The notes: generated from the letters alone by a model not told the origin. A DNA stretch of 59,937 nt from Miltoncostaeales bacterium (GCA_030833665.1 JAURGT010000006.1:1-59937), one strand, 5' to 3'; shown: positions 25,067 to 34,116, numbered from the stretch's first letter. Numbers and translations are program-made.

Positions 25067-25849
25067 CTAGCGCCGCGCGCCCTCGCAGGCGATGCCGTCA
25101 CCGTCGCTGTCGAAGCGGTGGACATCCGTGCCCACTACCCGGAACCTGCGCGCGGTGATGTCGGAGCAGTCGATGTCCGGCGGGGGCGATGGAATGCACG
25201 CGCCCGCGTAGTTGGGATCGCAGCGGCCCGATGCCGATCCCGTGGCACCCCCGGCTCCCGCCCCCGATGATGATCCGCCGCCGTACTGGGGCTTGGTGGT
25301 GTCCCCGTTGCACGGCGGGCCCCAGACCCCGAGGCGGCCCTTCTTCGCCCTCACCTCGGCGGCGAGGAACTGCCCTGCGTACCGGAACGGGATCCGCCCA
25401 TAGACATAGGTCTTCGCGAAGCCCGTGCGCACGAGGCGGTAGTTCACCGATCCGCGCGCGCCGCCGGCCCTGCCCACGTAGACGTAGCCCAGGAACCGGT
25501 TGTACTTGTCGCGGGCATCCTGCGTGGGGTCGCTCTCGACCCGAATGCGCGTGCCCGCGGGCAGCAGACGGGCGGCCTCGGCCGATGCCGCCGGTCCCCC
25601 GCACTGCACCGGATAGCCCGGGCGCTTGGTCTCGGGCGTATCGATGCCGATGAGGCGCATTGTGCTCTCGAACCCGCGCGACTGGAACTTGATGGTGTCG
25701 CCATCCACGACCCTGGTGACCGTGCCGCGGAGCACGGTCGTCGACGACCGCTCGCGGGTGCCCGCCGCAGGGGCTGATGGCGCCACGGCCAAAATCGATG
25801 CCGCGAGGCACGCTGCGGCACAGGCGATTGATGGCATTTGTCGGCGCAT
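25067..25849 (-). CDS. Secreted thermonuclease (SNase) with a C-terminal Excalibur-like domain
   Basis: About 260 residues; the ATG at 25849 is taken, with GTG 25855 possible. A signal peptide (ACAAACLAASILAVAPSAPA) precedes a staphylococcal-nuclease domain, residues 40-170: GTVTRVVDGDTIKF, MRLIGIDTPETKRPG, YNRFLGYVYVG, with the metal Asp and catalytic Arg/Glu segments. A Gly/Ser-rich linker leads to a Cys-rich C-terminus ending FDSDGDGIACEG, the calcium-binding Excalibur motif. It should degrade extracellular DNA or RNA. It converges on the GH15 gene with 6 bp between the stops. Confidence 0.9.
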   Translation of the reverse strand: MRRQMPSIACAAACLAASILAVAPSAPAAGTRERSSTTVLRGTVTRVVDGDTIKFQSRGFESTMRLIGIDTPETKRPGYPVQCGGPAASAEAARLLPAGTRIRVESDPTQDARDKYNRFLGYVYVGRAGGARGSVNYRLVRTGFAKTYVYGRIPFRYAGQFLAAEVRAKKGRLGVWGPPCNGDTTKPQYGGGSSSGAGAGGATGSASGRCDPNYAGACIPSPPPDIDCSDITARRFRVVGTDVHRFDSDGDGIACEGARR

Positions 25850-25890
25850 TGTCACATAGGTGTATCAACCGAACGGGATAGCCTGCTTAC

Positions 25891-27255
25891 GTGCCACCGG
25901 ACCCCGAGGACCGCCTGATACCGAGTTGGTCGAGATCGCCGCGCGCGTCCGCGCGCCTGGTCGCCGGCCCGATCCGGTCATTCATGGCATGGGAAGCCGC
26001 AGGAGGCGCGGCCCTCCTGCTGGCGACCGTCGTCGCGCTCGTGTGGGCCAATGTCGACACAGCCGGCTATGAGGCATTCTGGTCGACCCCCATCACCCTC
26101 GGCGTCGACGGGAGCGTGCTCGACACCGACCTCGCGAAGGTCGTCAATGACGGGCTCATGGCGCTGTTCTTCCTCCTGATCGGTCTCGAGGTGAAGCGTG
26201 AACTCGCCGTGGGCGAGCTGTCGTCGCCCAAGGCCGCCACGGTGCCCATCGCCGCCGCCCTCGGCGGGATGCTCGTGCCCGCAGCCATCTTCCTGGCATT
26301 CAATGCGGGCGGCCCGGCGCAAGCCGGGTGGGGCATCCCCATGGCGACCGACGTCGCATTCGCCCTCGCCGTGCTGGCGGCCCTGCGCTCACGGGTGCCG
26401 CCCTCGCTCTGGGCGTTCCTGCTCGGCGTTGCCGTCATCGACGACATCGGGGCGATCATCGTCATCGCCGTGGCGTACTCCGGCGGCATCAGCGGAGCCT
26501 GGCTCGCAGCCGCCTTCGCGGCGCTGGCGGCGTTCTGGTTGCTCACGCGTCTGCACGTTCAGGCGCGCGTCCCCTACGTCGCGCTGGGCATCCTCGCGTG
26601 GGCCTTCACCGCCGCTTCGGGCGTGCACGCCACCATTGCGGGCGTCGCGGTTGGGCTCCTCACGCCCGCAGTGCCACTGCAGCGACCCGCCGCGGTGTCC
26701 GCGGAGGCGCACCGCGTGGCCGATGAGACATCTGACGCGCCCGCCAGCCCGGATGCCGAGAGCGCGTCGTGGATGCACCTCGCCGAGCTCTCGCGGCAGG
26801 CGGTTTCGCCCCTCACCCGCGCCGTGCATGCCCTGCACCCATGGACGTCGTTCGTGATCCTCCCCATCTTCGCGTTGGCGAACGCCGGGATCGTGTTCGG
26901 CGCAGGTGCCCTTTCAGCGGCGGGCGCCACCGGGGCCGCGCTCGGGGTGGGCCTCGGACTGCTGCTGGGCAAGGCAATCGGAGTCCCGCTCGGTGCCTGG
27001 CTCGTCGTGCGCGCCGGCCTCGGAAGCGTGCCGCGGGGCGTGCGCTGGTCGCAGATGCTCGGCATCGGACTGGTTGCCGGCATCGGATTCACGGTGTCGC
27101 TCTTCATCACCGACCTCGCGTTCGACGACCCTGCACTGCAGGACGCAGCCCGCATCGGGGTGCTTGCGGGATCCATGGTCGCGGCCATCGCCGGGGCCAC
27201 CGTGCTCTGGGTGGCGGCGCGCCGACGCTCGAAGCGCGGTCACGAGCCGGCATGA
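25891..27255 (+). CDS. nhaA: Na+/H+ antiporter NhaA
   Basis: 454 residues from a GTG, with about eleven to twelve membrane segments. NhaA landmarks are FMAWEAAGGAALLLATVVAL, VNDGLMALFFLLIGLEVKREL, IPMATDVAFALAVL and AVIDDIGAIIVIAV, which holds the paired aspartates that carry the ions. The insert near residues 265-300 is polar and longer than in the E. coli protein. It exports Na+ in exchange for protons. The stop overlaps the next start (ATGA). Confidence 0.95.
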   Translation: MPPDPEDRLIPSWSRSPRASARLVAGPIRSFMAWEAAGGAALLLATVVALVWANVDTAGYEAFWSTPITLGVDGSVLDTDLAKVVNDGLMALFFLLIGLEVKRELAVGELSSPKAATVPIAAALGGMLVPAAIFLAFNAGGPAQAGWGIPMATDVAFALAVLAALRSRVPPSLWAFLLGVAVIDDIGAIIVIAVAYSGGISGAWLAAAFAALAAFWLLTRLHVQARVPYVALGILAWAFTAASGVHATIAGVAVGLLTPAVPLQRPAAVSAEAHRVADETSDAPASPDAESASWMHLAELSRQAVSPLTRAVHALHPWTSFVILPIFALANAGIVFGAGALSAAGATGAALGVGLGLLLGKAIGVPLGAWLVVRAGLGSVPRGVRWSQMLGIGLVAGIGFTVSLFITDLAFDDPALQDAARIGVLAGSMVAAIAGATVLWVAARRRSKRGHEPA

Positions 27256-27986
27256 GCGCGGCCCCGCGTGGTGCGGCCGAACCCCCCGCCGGGGGAATCA
27301 CCCGCAGCGCGGCGAAAATGCGGGCCATGGGCATCACCATCGCCTCGACGCGCCTTGGCGTGACCGCGCTCGGCATCGCAGCAATCACGGTGGTCGTGCC
27401 CACGGCGAGCGCCGGCTACACGTCGAGCATCTCCGCGATCTCCCCGGCGCAGCGCAAGGCCATGACCCCGTCGGTGTGGCGCAAGGGCTGCCCGGTCGAA
27501 CTCGCCGCGCTGCGCGCCGTGCGCGTGAACCACCGCACGTTCAGGGGCGGCGAGGCCACGGGCACCATCGTGGTGCACCAGGACGTCGCGCCGGCCGTGG
27601 CACGGATCTTCCGCAGCCTGTACCGCGACGGAGTTCCGGTACGGAGGATCCAGCCCATCGAGAAGTACAAGGGCAGCGACTTCGCCTCGATCGAGGCCGA
27701 CAACACCTCTGCCTTCAACTGCCGCAAGGCCACCGGCAGCGGGCGCTGGAGCAACCACGCCTATGGCAAGGCCATCGACATCAACCCCATCGAGAACCCG
27801 TGGGTGGAGCCGGGGGGCGTGGTGTACCACACGGCCAGCCGGCCGTTCGTGAAGCGCACGCCCCGCCGGGGCATGGCCGTGGAGGGCGGCGCGCTCGTGC
27901 GCGCGTTCGACCGCGAGGGCTGGAAGTGGGGCGGCCGCTGGTCGGGGACCAAGGACTACCAGCACTTTTCCAGCGACGGGCGCTGA
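27252..27986 (+). CDS. Secreted M15-family peptidase-like protein
   Basis: 244 residues, starting inside the nhaA stop. A second start near 27318 (MRAMGITIAS) would place the signal peptide (LGVTALGIAAITVVVPTASA) at the very N-terminus and may be the real one. The C-terminal domain has the zinc pattern of M15 L-Ala-D-Glu/D-Ala-D-Ala peptidases: SGRWSNHAYGKAIDINP (His and Asp ligands) and KDYQHFS (His ligand). It probably cuts peptidoglycan stem peptides. The link with nhaA is positional only. Confidence 0.82.
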   Translation: MSAAPRGAAEPPAGGITRSAAKMRAMGITIASTRLGVTALGIAAITVVVPTASAGYTSSISAISPAQRKAMTPSVWRKGCPVELAALRAVRVNHRTFRGGEATGTIVVHQDVAPAVARIFRSLYRDGVPVRRIQPIEKYKGSDFASIEADNTSAFNCRKATGSGRWSNHAYGKAIDINPIENPWVEPGGVVYHTASRPFVKRTPRRGMAVEGGALVRAFDREGWKWGGRWSGTKDYQHFSSDGR

Positions 27987-28048
27987 CCTCCGAACTGCGC
28001 GCACCGTGCGCGGGTGCATAGGCCAACCTGATGATCGGGTTGCAATAC

Positions 28049-28066
28049 TGCTTATCCTGGTAAGCA
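28049..28066. promoter_or_regulatory. Inverted repeat upstream of the sulfurtransferase
   Basis: TGCTTA-TCCTGG-TAAGCA lies 28 bp before the start codon in the only AT-rich patch of this gap. It could be a repressor site overlapping the promoter. No regulator is encoded next to it. Confidence 0.35.
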
Positions 28067-28093
28067 CAGGCGCCACGCCGAGGAGGCAGACCG

Positions 28094-28969
28094 ATGCCGG
28101 TTGAGTTCGATCAGGATCCCAAGATCCAGGCCTATGCGCACCCCGAGCGCCTGGTCACCACCGAGTGGCTCGAGGCCCACCTCGGTGAGCCCGGACTCGT
28201 GGTGGCCGAGAGCGATGAGGACGTGCTCCTGTACGAGACCGGGCACATCCCCGGCGCGGTGAAGATCGACTGGCATCTCGACCTGAACGACCCGCTCACG
28301 CGCGACTACGTGGACGCCCGGGGCTTTGCCGCCCTCATGAGCGCCAAGGGAATCGCGCCCGACACCACGATCGTCTTCTACGGCGACCAGAACAACTGGT
28401 GGGCGGCATACGCCCTGTGGGTCACCTCGCTCTTCGGCCACGCCGACGTGCGCCTGCTCGACGGCGGCCGCAAGAAGTGGGTGGACGAGGGGCGCCCCAT
28501 GACCACCGACGTCCCCTCCCCCGCGCCGGCCGACTACCCCGTGGCCGAGCGCGATGACAGCGTCATCCGCGCCTACCGCGAGCAGGTGCTGGCACACATC
28601 GGCAACGGCAAGCTGGTGGACGTGCGCTCGCCCGGCGAGTACTCCGGCGAGCTGTTGCACATGCCCGAGTACCCGCAGGAGGGCGCCCTTCGCGGCGGCC
28701 ACATCCCCACGGCTGCGAACGTGCCGTGGCGCCGCGCCGCCAACGAGGACGATGGGACGTTCCTTCCCGTCGATGACCTGCGCAGCATCTACGAGGGCGA
28801 GATCGGCCTCGACAAGGCCGACGACGTCATCGCCTACTGCCGCATCGGCGAGCGCTCGAGCCACACGTGGTTCGTGCTCACCCACCTGCTGGGCTTCGAC
28901 CAGGTGCGCAACTACGACGGCTCGTGGGTGGAGTGGGGCAACGCCGTCCGGGTGCCGATCGAGAAGTGA
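28094..28969 (+). CDS. sseA: Two-domain thiosulfate sulfurtransferase (rhodanese)
   Basis: 291 residues with two rhodanese domains. The active-site loop is in the C-terminal domain, Cys249 in [13 protein letters not shown]. The N-terminal domain ([20 protein letters not shown]) lacks the cysteine, as is normal. It transfers sulfane sulfur to cyanide or other acceptors. The stop overlaps the start of a sufE-like gene by 4 bp (GTGA). The same pairing (SseA with a SufE-like protein) is known in mycobacteria, which supports a role in sulfur delivery. Confidence 0.92.
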   Translation: MPVEFDQDPKIQAYAHPERLVTTEWLEAHLGEPGLVVAESDEDVLLYETGHIPGAVKIDWHLDLNDPLTRDYVDARGFAALMSAKGIAPDTTIVFYGDQNNWWAAYALWVTSLFGHADVRLLDGGRKKWVDEGRPMTTDVPSPAPADYPVAERDDSVIRAYREQVLAHIGNGKLVDVRSPGEYSGELLHMPEYPQEGALRGGHIPTAANVPWRRAANEDDGTFLPVDDLRSIYEGEIGLDKADDVIAYCRIGERSSHTWFVLTHLLGFDQVRNYDGSWVEWGNAVRVPIEK

Positions 28970-29388
28970 GGGACAAGCTCCACGAGATCGTCGAGGAGTT
29001 CGCGGACACGCCGAAGGAGCTCCGGCTGCCGCTTCTCCTCGACTTCGCCAACTCCCTGCCGCCGCTGCCCGAGCGACTGGTCGAGGATCGTGACTCCATG
29101 GAGCCGGTCGAGGAGTGCCAGGCGCCGCTGTTCCTCGCGGTCGATGTGGCGCCCGGGGAGGTGCGCCTTTACTTCGATGCCCCGCCCGAGGCGCCGACCT
29201 CCCGCGGGTTCGCAGCGGTACTGCATGAGGGCCTCGACGGCGCCACCCCCGAGGAGGTGCTCGCCACGCCCAACGACTTCTACCTCTCGATGGGCCTGGA
29301 GGAGCTGGTCACCCCCCTGCGCATGCGCGGCATGGCGGGCATGCTCGCCCGCGTGAAGCGCCGCGTGGCCGCGGGCATCGAGGCCTGA
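28966..29388 (+). CDS. sufE: SufE-like sulfur acceptor protein
   Basis: 140 residues from a GTG. The fold-family signature is [20 protein letters not shown] and the acceptor cysteine is Cys51 in [13 protein letters not shown], the same position as in E. coli SufE. SufE takes persulfide sulfur from a cysteine desulfurase. Its coupling to a rhodanese suggests the rhodanese is donor or recipient here. No other suf genes are in the window. Confidence 0.9.
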   Translation: MRDKLHEIVEEFADTPKELRLPLLLDFANSLPPLPERLVEDRDSMEPVEECQAPLFLAVDVAPGEVRLYFDAPPEAPTSRGFAAVLHEGLDGATPEEVLATPNDFYLSMGLEELVTPLRMRGMAGMLARVKRRVAAGIEA

Positions 29389-29412
29389 CCGCCCCCGGCG
29401 GAGCAGGGGCCG

Positions 29413-30528
29413 CTAGGGCGCGAGCAGCAGCCTGCCGCCCCGTACCACCTGCACGGTGGCCGGGTACGCCGCCTCGCGCACGCCGGGCGTGAACCGCATC
29501 GTGCCCAGCACCGATGGCACGGCGCGCACCTTCCGCAGGCCGGCCAGCACCCGCTCCGGCGCGCCGCCATGCCCGGCCGAGGCAGCGGCTGCCAGCAGCT
29601 GCACCCCCGCGAAGCCCTGTGCGGCGAAGGCGTCGGGGATGGAGCGGTGCTTCGCCCGGTAGTCGCGAACGAAGGCGCGGCTCGCGGCGTCCCGCTTGTT
29701 GGGGTTCCACGAGGCGCTGACGATGAAGCCGTCTGTGGCGGAGCCCGCCGACTGCAGCACGTCGGGAGTGTTGTAGCCGTTGCCCCCCACCTTCATGAGC
29801 GACGATCCCGCCGCGGCCACCGCGAGGTTCACGGCATCGGCACTGCGCGCCGCGAAGAAGATGGCCTGAGGCCCGGGGGCCACGGCCTGGGCGATGACCT
29901 CGTCGGCTCGGCCGCTACCCGCTGGCATGCTGACGTCGGCAAGGAGACGGATGCCCTCGTCGGCCGCAGCCAATCGGAATGCCCGGGCCGCACCCTCCGA
30001 GTAGCCATCGCCGGTCACCGACACCAGCGAGGCCATGGTGATGCCGCGCTTGTCGTTGGCGTAGGCCACCGACGCCGGGATCAGCCGGTTCTCCGACAGG
30101 CTCACCCGCCAGAAGGTGGGCCCTGCGGCGGACATGTCGAGGGTCGTGTTGGTGACGCCCAGCACGGGAATTCCCGCCGCGCCGGCGATGGGGTTGGCGG
30201 CGGCGGCCACGCCCGAGACCGTCGGACCCAGCACGGCCGACACCCGCGCGCCCACGAACCCGGTCATCTGGTAGATCGCCATCTGGTTGGCCGACTGGTC
30301 ATCCGCCAGGCGCAGCCGCACGCGCACGGGCGTGCCGCGCGTCTCAGCGGCGGCCAGCGATGCCCCGCGCGCCTGCGACACCCCGTAGGCACTCGCCGAC
30401 CCGGTCATCGATGCGAGCGAGCCCCCCACGGCTTCGATTGGCCGGTGCGCCGCCGTCGCGGCTCCCGTCAGCGTGAGCCCGCAGGCAGGGGCAGCGATGA
30501 GGGCGGCGAGGATCGTTCGGTGGTGCAT
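29413..30528 (-). CDS. Periplasmic-binding-protein type 1 (branched-chain amino-acid ABC type)
   Basis: 371 residues with a signal peptide (ILAALIAAPACGLTLTGAATA). The mature part is a Leu/Ile/Val-binding-type fold (Peripla_BP_6): SAVLGPTVSGVAAAANPIA, GIPVLGVTNTT, TFWRVSLSENRLIP, ASLVSVTGDGYSEG, DGFIVSASWNP. No lipobox is seen and no ABC permease or ATPase lies nearby, so it is an orphan binding protein that either feeds a remote transporter or acts as a sensor. The ligand is unknown. Confidence 0.85.
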   Translation of the reverse strand: MHHRTILAALIAAPACGLTLTGAATAAHRPIEAVGGSLASMTGSASAYGVSQARGASLAAAETRGTPVRVRLRLADDQSANQMAIYQMTGFVGARVSAVLGPTVSGVAAAANPIAGAAGIPVLGVTNTTLDMSAAGPTFWRVSLSENRLIPASVAYANDKRGITMASLVSVTGDGYSEGAARAFRLAAADEGIRLLADVSMPAGSGRADEVIAQAVAPGPQAIFFAARSADAVNLAVAAAGSSLMKVGGNGYNTPDVLQSAGSATDGFIVSASWNPNKRDAASRAFVRDYRAKHRSIPDAFAAQGFAGVQLLAAAASAGHGGAPERVLAGLRKVRAVPSVLGTMRFTPGVREAAYPATVQVVRGGRLLLAP

Positions 30529-30637
30529 GCGACGTAGCTCCGGGGCGTTGCGTCAGGGAAGGGCGCCGCGCGGACATGCGGCTGGTGGCCGGGGCGCGGC
30601 GGCGCGATGGTACGCGACGCGGCGTTAGGCTGACCCC

Positions 30638-31021
30638 GTGAGCCCCCGTGCCGCAGCACTCGTCGCCATCGCCACCGGAGGAGCCATCGGCGCACTCGCG
30701 CGCGCGGGGCTGGCCGAGGGGCTTCCCGGCGAGCGCTGGCCAATCGGCACGCTTCTGGTGAATATCGTGGGGACTGTGCTCTTGGCCGTCGTCGCGGCGC
30801 TCATCGCGTGGCGCCCCGCCCTCCCCCACTGGTTCCACCCGTTGGCTGCCCTGGGGTTCTGCGGTTCGCTCACGACCTTCGCGGGCATCCAGATCGAGGC
30901 GCTCGGACTGATGCGCCGGGGGCTGTCGGGGCCGGCCGTGCTCTACGTAGCCGCCACCGTGGTGCTTGGCCTGATCGCGATCGTGGCCACCCGTCGCATC
31001 ATGGCGCGGGTGATCCGATGA
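30638..31021 (+). CDS. crcB1: Fluoride channel subunit 1
   Basis: 127 residues from a GTG, four membrane helices. Fluc/CrcB signatures are GALARAGL near residue 18, LVNIVGTVLL with the pore asparagine, and GFCGSLTTFAG with the phenylalanine and central Na+ site. The channel exports fluoride. A second, different subunit follows with a 4-bp overlap, so the pair probably makes a heterodimer. No fluoride riboswitch was recognised upstream. Confidence 0.93.
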   Translation: MSPRAAALVAIATGGAIGALARAGLAEGLPGERWPIGTLLVNIVGTVLLAVVAALIAWRPALPHWFHPLAALGFCGSLTTFAGIQIEALGLMRRGLSGPAVLYVAATVVLGLIAIVATRRIMARVIR

Positions 31022-31386
31022 GCGCGCTGGCGTGGGTGCTGGCGGCGCCCGCGGGCGCGCTCGGGGCCCTCGCGAGGTTCGGCACCGGGCGCCTCATGTC
31101 GCGGGCGTTTCGCCTCCATGCCCCGTGGGGCGTATTGACGGTGAACATGCTCGGTACGTTCCTGCTCGGCCTGCTCGTCGGGATGGACCCCGCGGACGGG
31201 CTGGTGCTCGTGCTGGGCGCCGGATTCCTCGGCAGCTACACGACATTCTCCACGTGGATGGCAGAGACCGACGGGCTCGCCGAGGGGCGGCGCTGGAATG
31301 CCGCCCTGCTCAACCTCGTGGGGCCTGCGGTCGGCGGGCTCGTGCTCGGTGCCGCGGGCTTCGCCCTGGGGCTGGCGCTCGCCTGA
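31018..31386 (+). CDS. crcB2: Fluoride channel subunit 2
   Basis: 122 residues, four membrane helices. Signatures are GALGALARFGTGR, TVNMLGTFLLGLL and GFLGSYTTFSTW. It starts inside the stop of crcB1 (ATGA). Tandem crcB genes coding for unequal subunits are common in actinobacteria and Firmicutes. Confidence 0.93.
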   Translation: MSALAWVLAAPAGALGALARFGTGRLMSRAFRLHAPWGVLTVNMLGTFLLGLLVGMDPADGLVLVLGAGFLGSYTTFSTWMAETDGLAEGRRWNAALLNLVGPAVGGLVLGAAGFALGLALA

Positions 31387-31417
31387 GCGCCGCGGCGGCT
31401 GGAGTGGGGGCGCCGGC

Positions 31418-31537
31418 CTAGCCGGCGGCGTTGAAGACGACGATCAGCACGATGACGGCGATGACCACGCACACCGTTGCGGTGATGAACGCAGTCATGA
31501 ACTTCGGCATCGGCGGGATGGGCGGCAGCTCGGCCAT
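31418..31537 (-). CDS. Very small membrane protein (39 residues)
   Basis: An ATG at 31537 opens 39 codons ending in TAG. The protein begins MAELPPIPPMPKF, followed by one strongly hydrophobic helix TAFITATVCVVIAVIVLIVV and a short FNAAG end. GAGAGAG lies about 6 nt upstream as a ribosome site. The composition (Pro-rich cytoplasmic stub plus a single membrane anchor) is that of small respiratory or transporter subunits, but I recognise no family. It sits on the opposite strand between crcB2 and the cupredoxin gene. Confidence 0.5.
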   Translation of the reverse strand: MAELPPIPPMPKFMTAFITATVCVVIAVIVLIVVFNAAG

Positions 31538-31741
31538 CAGCTCTCTCTCAGCGGGTTTCAGGAACCGGCAGCTATTTCACCAGACCCCCGCGGCGCCATT
31601 TGTCCCGAAGACCCGGTTACGAGTGCTTCCCGGACGGTCGTCACGCCCATGCCGGGACGTAGCGCGACCGTACCCCCTTACCAGCGCGGGGGATGGGCCT
31701 ACCTTTGGACGAAATACCGCATCCGTGCGAAAGGACGAGAG

Positions 31742-32092
31742 ATGTCGATCCGCACACGCGTAGTCGCAGTCGGGGCCGCCACGGCCGCCGCGCTGGCGCT
31801 CACCGCCGCGCCCGCGCTGGCCCAGAAGGCCACGACAATCACTGTGACCACCCCGAAGAGCAGCCCGTTCGCCTTGAAGGGGATGCCCAAGACGCTCAAG
31901 GCCGGCACGTACACGTTCAAGTACGTGAACAAGTCGGGCATAGGGCACAACCTCAAGGTTGGTTCCGCTGCCACGCCGGTCTTCTCCACTGGCTCGAAGA
32001 CCATCAAGGTGAAGCTGAAGAAGGGCGCGACCGTGGCCTACGAGTGCACGCCCCACAAGACGGTGATGAAGGGGACCATCAAGGTCACGTAG
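31742..32092 (+). CDS. Secreted cupredoxin-like copper protein
   Basis: 116 residues with a signal peptide ending TAAPALAQ. The rest is a plastocyanin-type beta-sandwich. The type 1 copper ligands are His69 (GHNL), Cys102, His105 and Met109 in YECTPHKTVM. The spacing C-x2-H-x3-M is that of small blue copper proteins. AAAGGA lies 6 nt before the ATG. It may carry electrons outside the membrane. The stop codon abuts the tRNA-Glu gene on the other strand with no spacing. Confidence 0.85.
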   Translation: MSIRTRVVAVGAATAAALALTAAPALAQKATTITVTTPKSSPFALKGMPKTLKAGTYTFKYVNKSGIGHNLKVGSAATPVFSTGSKTIKVKLKKGATVAYECTPHKTVMKGTIKVT

Positions 32093-32165
32093 TACCCCCA
32101 GCGGGATTCGAACCCGCGCTACCGCCGTGAAAGGGCGGCGTCCTGGACCGCTAGACGATGGGGGC
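32093..32165 (-). tRNA. tRNA-Glu (anticodon TTC)
   Basis: 73 nt folding as a full cloverleaf: acceptor GCCCCCA with TGGGGGT (G1-T72 wobble), anticodon loop CTTTCAC between CCGCC and GGCGG, and T-arm GCGGGTTCGAATCCCGC. CCA is not encoded. Its 3' end touches the cupredoxin stop codon. Confidence 0.96.
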
Positions 32166-32199
32166 CAGGAGGTGTGAGGCTACCTGGCCCCGCAAGGGG

Positions 32200-32445
32200 T
32201 CAGGCGGCCTGCACCCCGGGTTCCCCGTCAAGGGCGTCCGCCGGCGGGCGGCACACCGGACAGGGCGACCAGTGGGCGGCCAGGTACTTCCACGGACCGT
32301 GGATGGTGTCGCGTACCCCGGGATCTCCGCGATGGGGAGCCTCGGAGCAGTCAAGGCGGTGGTACTGGCCGAACCCGCCCCTGCTGTAGTGAGCCACCAC
32401 TCCCTCGGTGGCCAGGCGATCGCGCTCCGCGCGCATCGTGTTCAT
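32200..32445 (-). CDS. Small Cys/His-containing protein, unknown function
   Basis: 81 residues from an ATG with a perfect-looking AGGAGGG ribosome site. The sequence has YHRLDCSEAPHRGD and later HWSPCPVCRPP, so one single and one paired cysteine with several histidines, which could bind zinc. The first 30 residues (MRAERDRLATEGVVAHYSRGGFGQYHRLDC) look like a short beta-rich ribbon. No family recognised. The strong ribosome site and reading-frame composition support a real gene. Confidence 0.6.
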   Translation of the reverse strand: MNTMRAERDRLATEGVVAHYSRGGFGQYHRLDCSEAPHRGDPGVRDTIHGPWKYLAAHWSPCPVCRPPADALDGEPGVQAA

Positions 32446-32633
32446 GTGCGTCCCTCCTCGTGAGGAACCGGGCATCCCATGCCCGTATGGTTCGTTCGTG
32501 TCAAGTGCGAAGGTATCACCGCCACCGCTTTCGCCGCCAGGGAACGAGTTCCCCCGTGTCATGTCCCGGCGGGCACGGCATGGCGCGTAACGGGTGGCGT
32601 GCGCACCGGGCGCCCACCGGTAGCGTTGCGCAC

Positions 32634-33353
32634 GTGCATGGCGCACCAGACCTCCCCCGCCGCTTCGTGGCGGAGTTCATCGGCACGTACATCCTCGTTG
32701 CCGGGGGGTGCGCGGCGGCCGCTGCGAACTACCGCTTCGACGGCCTGCTCGGTGGGCACATCGGCGTCGCTGTGGCATGGGGCCTCGTGGTGGCCATGGT
32801 CATCTTCGCAATCGGGCACCTCTCCGGGGCGCACATCAACCCGGCGGTCACGCTTGCCTTCGCCACCGGGCGGCACTTCCCATGGCGCGAGGTGGCGCCC
32901 TACTGGGTCGCGCAGGTCACCGGCGCGATGGCCGGTGCGCTCACGGTGGCCGGCATGTTCGGCACCGAGAGCGGTCTCTCCGTGACTCAGCCATTTGACG
33001 TGAGCGACCTCGGGGCCGTGGGCATCGAGATCGTGATCACGGCAATCCTCATGCTGGTGGTGATGGCCGTGGCGACGGACACCCGCGCCCAGGGGGCGCT
33101 CGCCGCGGTGGCCATCGGAGTGACAGTCACGGTCATCGGGCTGGTGATGGGCCTGATGGATGGCGCATCGATGAACCCGGCGCGCTCCATCGGACCGGCC
33201 GTGGCCACCGGGGAGTTCACGGCGCTGTGGGCGTACCTCATCGGGCCCATCATCGGCGCCCTCATCGGGGTGGCCATCTATGTGTACATGCGGGGCCGCC
33301 CGCATCCGGAGGGCAGCCACCCGGATGCGGAGGCCGGGGAGGACTTGGCCTAG
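32634..33353 (+). CDS. Aquaporin / MIP-family channel
   Basis: 239 residues from GTG 32634; an in-frame ATG at 32580 would add 18 residues. Six membrane helices and both NPA loops are present: SGAHINPAVT (Asn69) and DGASMNPARS. EFIGTYILV at the start and the overall length fit a water-type aquaporin rather than a glycerol facilitator, since the insertions typical of GlpF are absent. It conducts water or small neutral solutes. Confidence 0.92.
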   Translation: MHGAPDLPRRFVAEFIGTYILVAGGCAAAAANYRFDGLLGGHIGVAVAWGLVVAMVIFAIGHLSGAHINPAVTLAFATGRHFPWREVAPYWVAQVTGAMAGALTVAGMFGTESGLSVTQPFDVSDLGAVGIEIVITAILMLVVMAVATDTRAQGALAAVAIGVTVTVIGLVMGLMDGASMNPARSIGPAVATGEFTALWAYLIGPIIGALIGVAIYVYMRGRPHPEGSHPDAEAGEDLA

Positions 33354-33417
33354 CCAGCCACCGCGCATCGATCCGTTCACCCGTGGCGCGCCGATCATGC
33401 CGACCTATCGTTCAGGC

Positions 33418-34092
33418 ATGGACATGAACGGAGCACGGGCAGTGGTGCTGGGCGCGACCGGTGGCTTCGGCGCCGAGATCGCGCGGTCGCTGGTGGCGCA
33501 GGGCGCAGTGCTGGCCGTGCACGGGCGCAACACCGGCCGCCTACAGGCGATCTCGGCCGAGGTGGGTGGGCATCCCGTGGCGGGCGACCTCACCGAGCCC
33601 GGCGTGCCCGACGCCGTGATGGACGAGGCCGCGCAGGCACTCGGTGGCCTCGACGTGGTCGTGATGTCGGCAGGCGCCGTGGCCTTCGGTCCGGTGGCAG
33701 AGCTCGAGGAGGCCGTGCTGCGCCAGGTCATTGAGCTCGATCTCGTCGCACCGATCCTCGTGGCGCGCGCGGCTACCCGCCACGTGGGCAAGGACGGCGT
33801 GATCGCCCAGGTGTCCGCGGTGGTGGCCGACCAGCCCATGGCGGGCCTCGCGGCCTACTCGGCCGCCAAGGCGGGGCTCACGGCGTTCGACACTGCCTTC
33901 CGCCGGGAGATGCGCCGGGCAGGGGTCCGCGTGCTCGACGCCCGCCCCCCGCACATGGAGACCGGACTCGCGACGCGGCCGCTCGCAGGCGAGCGCCCGG
34001 GCCTCGGCCAGGGCCGGGATCCGCGCGAGGTGGCCGACGAGCTCGTGGCCGTTATCGGCGGATCCGCTGAGCTCCCCGACTGGATCGACTGA
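33418..34092 (+). CDS. Short-chain dehydrogenase/reductase
   Basis: 224 residues. The nucleotide motif is GATGGFGAEIA (residues 12-22), followed by a GDLTEP adenine-ring contact, VMSAGAVAFG in place of NNAG, a serine in VIAQVSAVVA and the catalytic YSAAK. It is a classical SDR using NAD(P)H; the GRN segment after the second strand suggests NADPH. The substrate is unknown. The stop lies 24 bp before tRNA-Val. Confidence 0.88.
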   Translation: MDMNGARAVVLGATGGFGAEIARSLVAQGAVLAVHGRNTGRLQAISAEVGGHPVAGDLTEPGVPDAVMDEAAQALGGLDVVVMSAGAVAFGPVAELEEAVLRQVIELDLVAPILVARAATRHVGKDGVIAQVSAVVADQPMAGLAAYSAAKAGLTAFDTAFRREMRRAGVRVLDARPPHMETGLATRPLAGERPGLGQGRDPREVADELVAVIGGSAELPDWID

Positions 34093-34116
34093 CTGCTACT
34101 GTCCCCCGGCCCGTTG

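Noticed and set aside
30529-30637. Possible fluoride riboswitch before crcB1
   Set aside because: I looked for the GGNGATGG start and pseudoknot pattern; only a loose GCGATGG-like stretch is present and the rest does not fold to the consensus.
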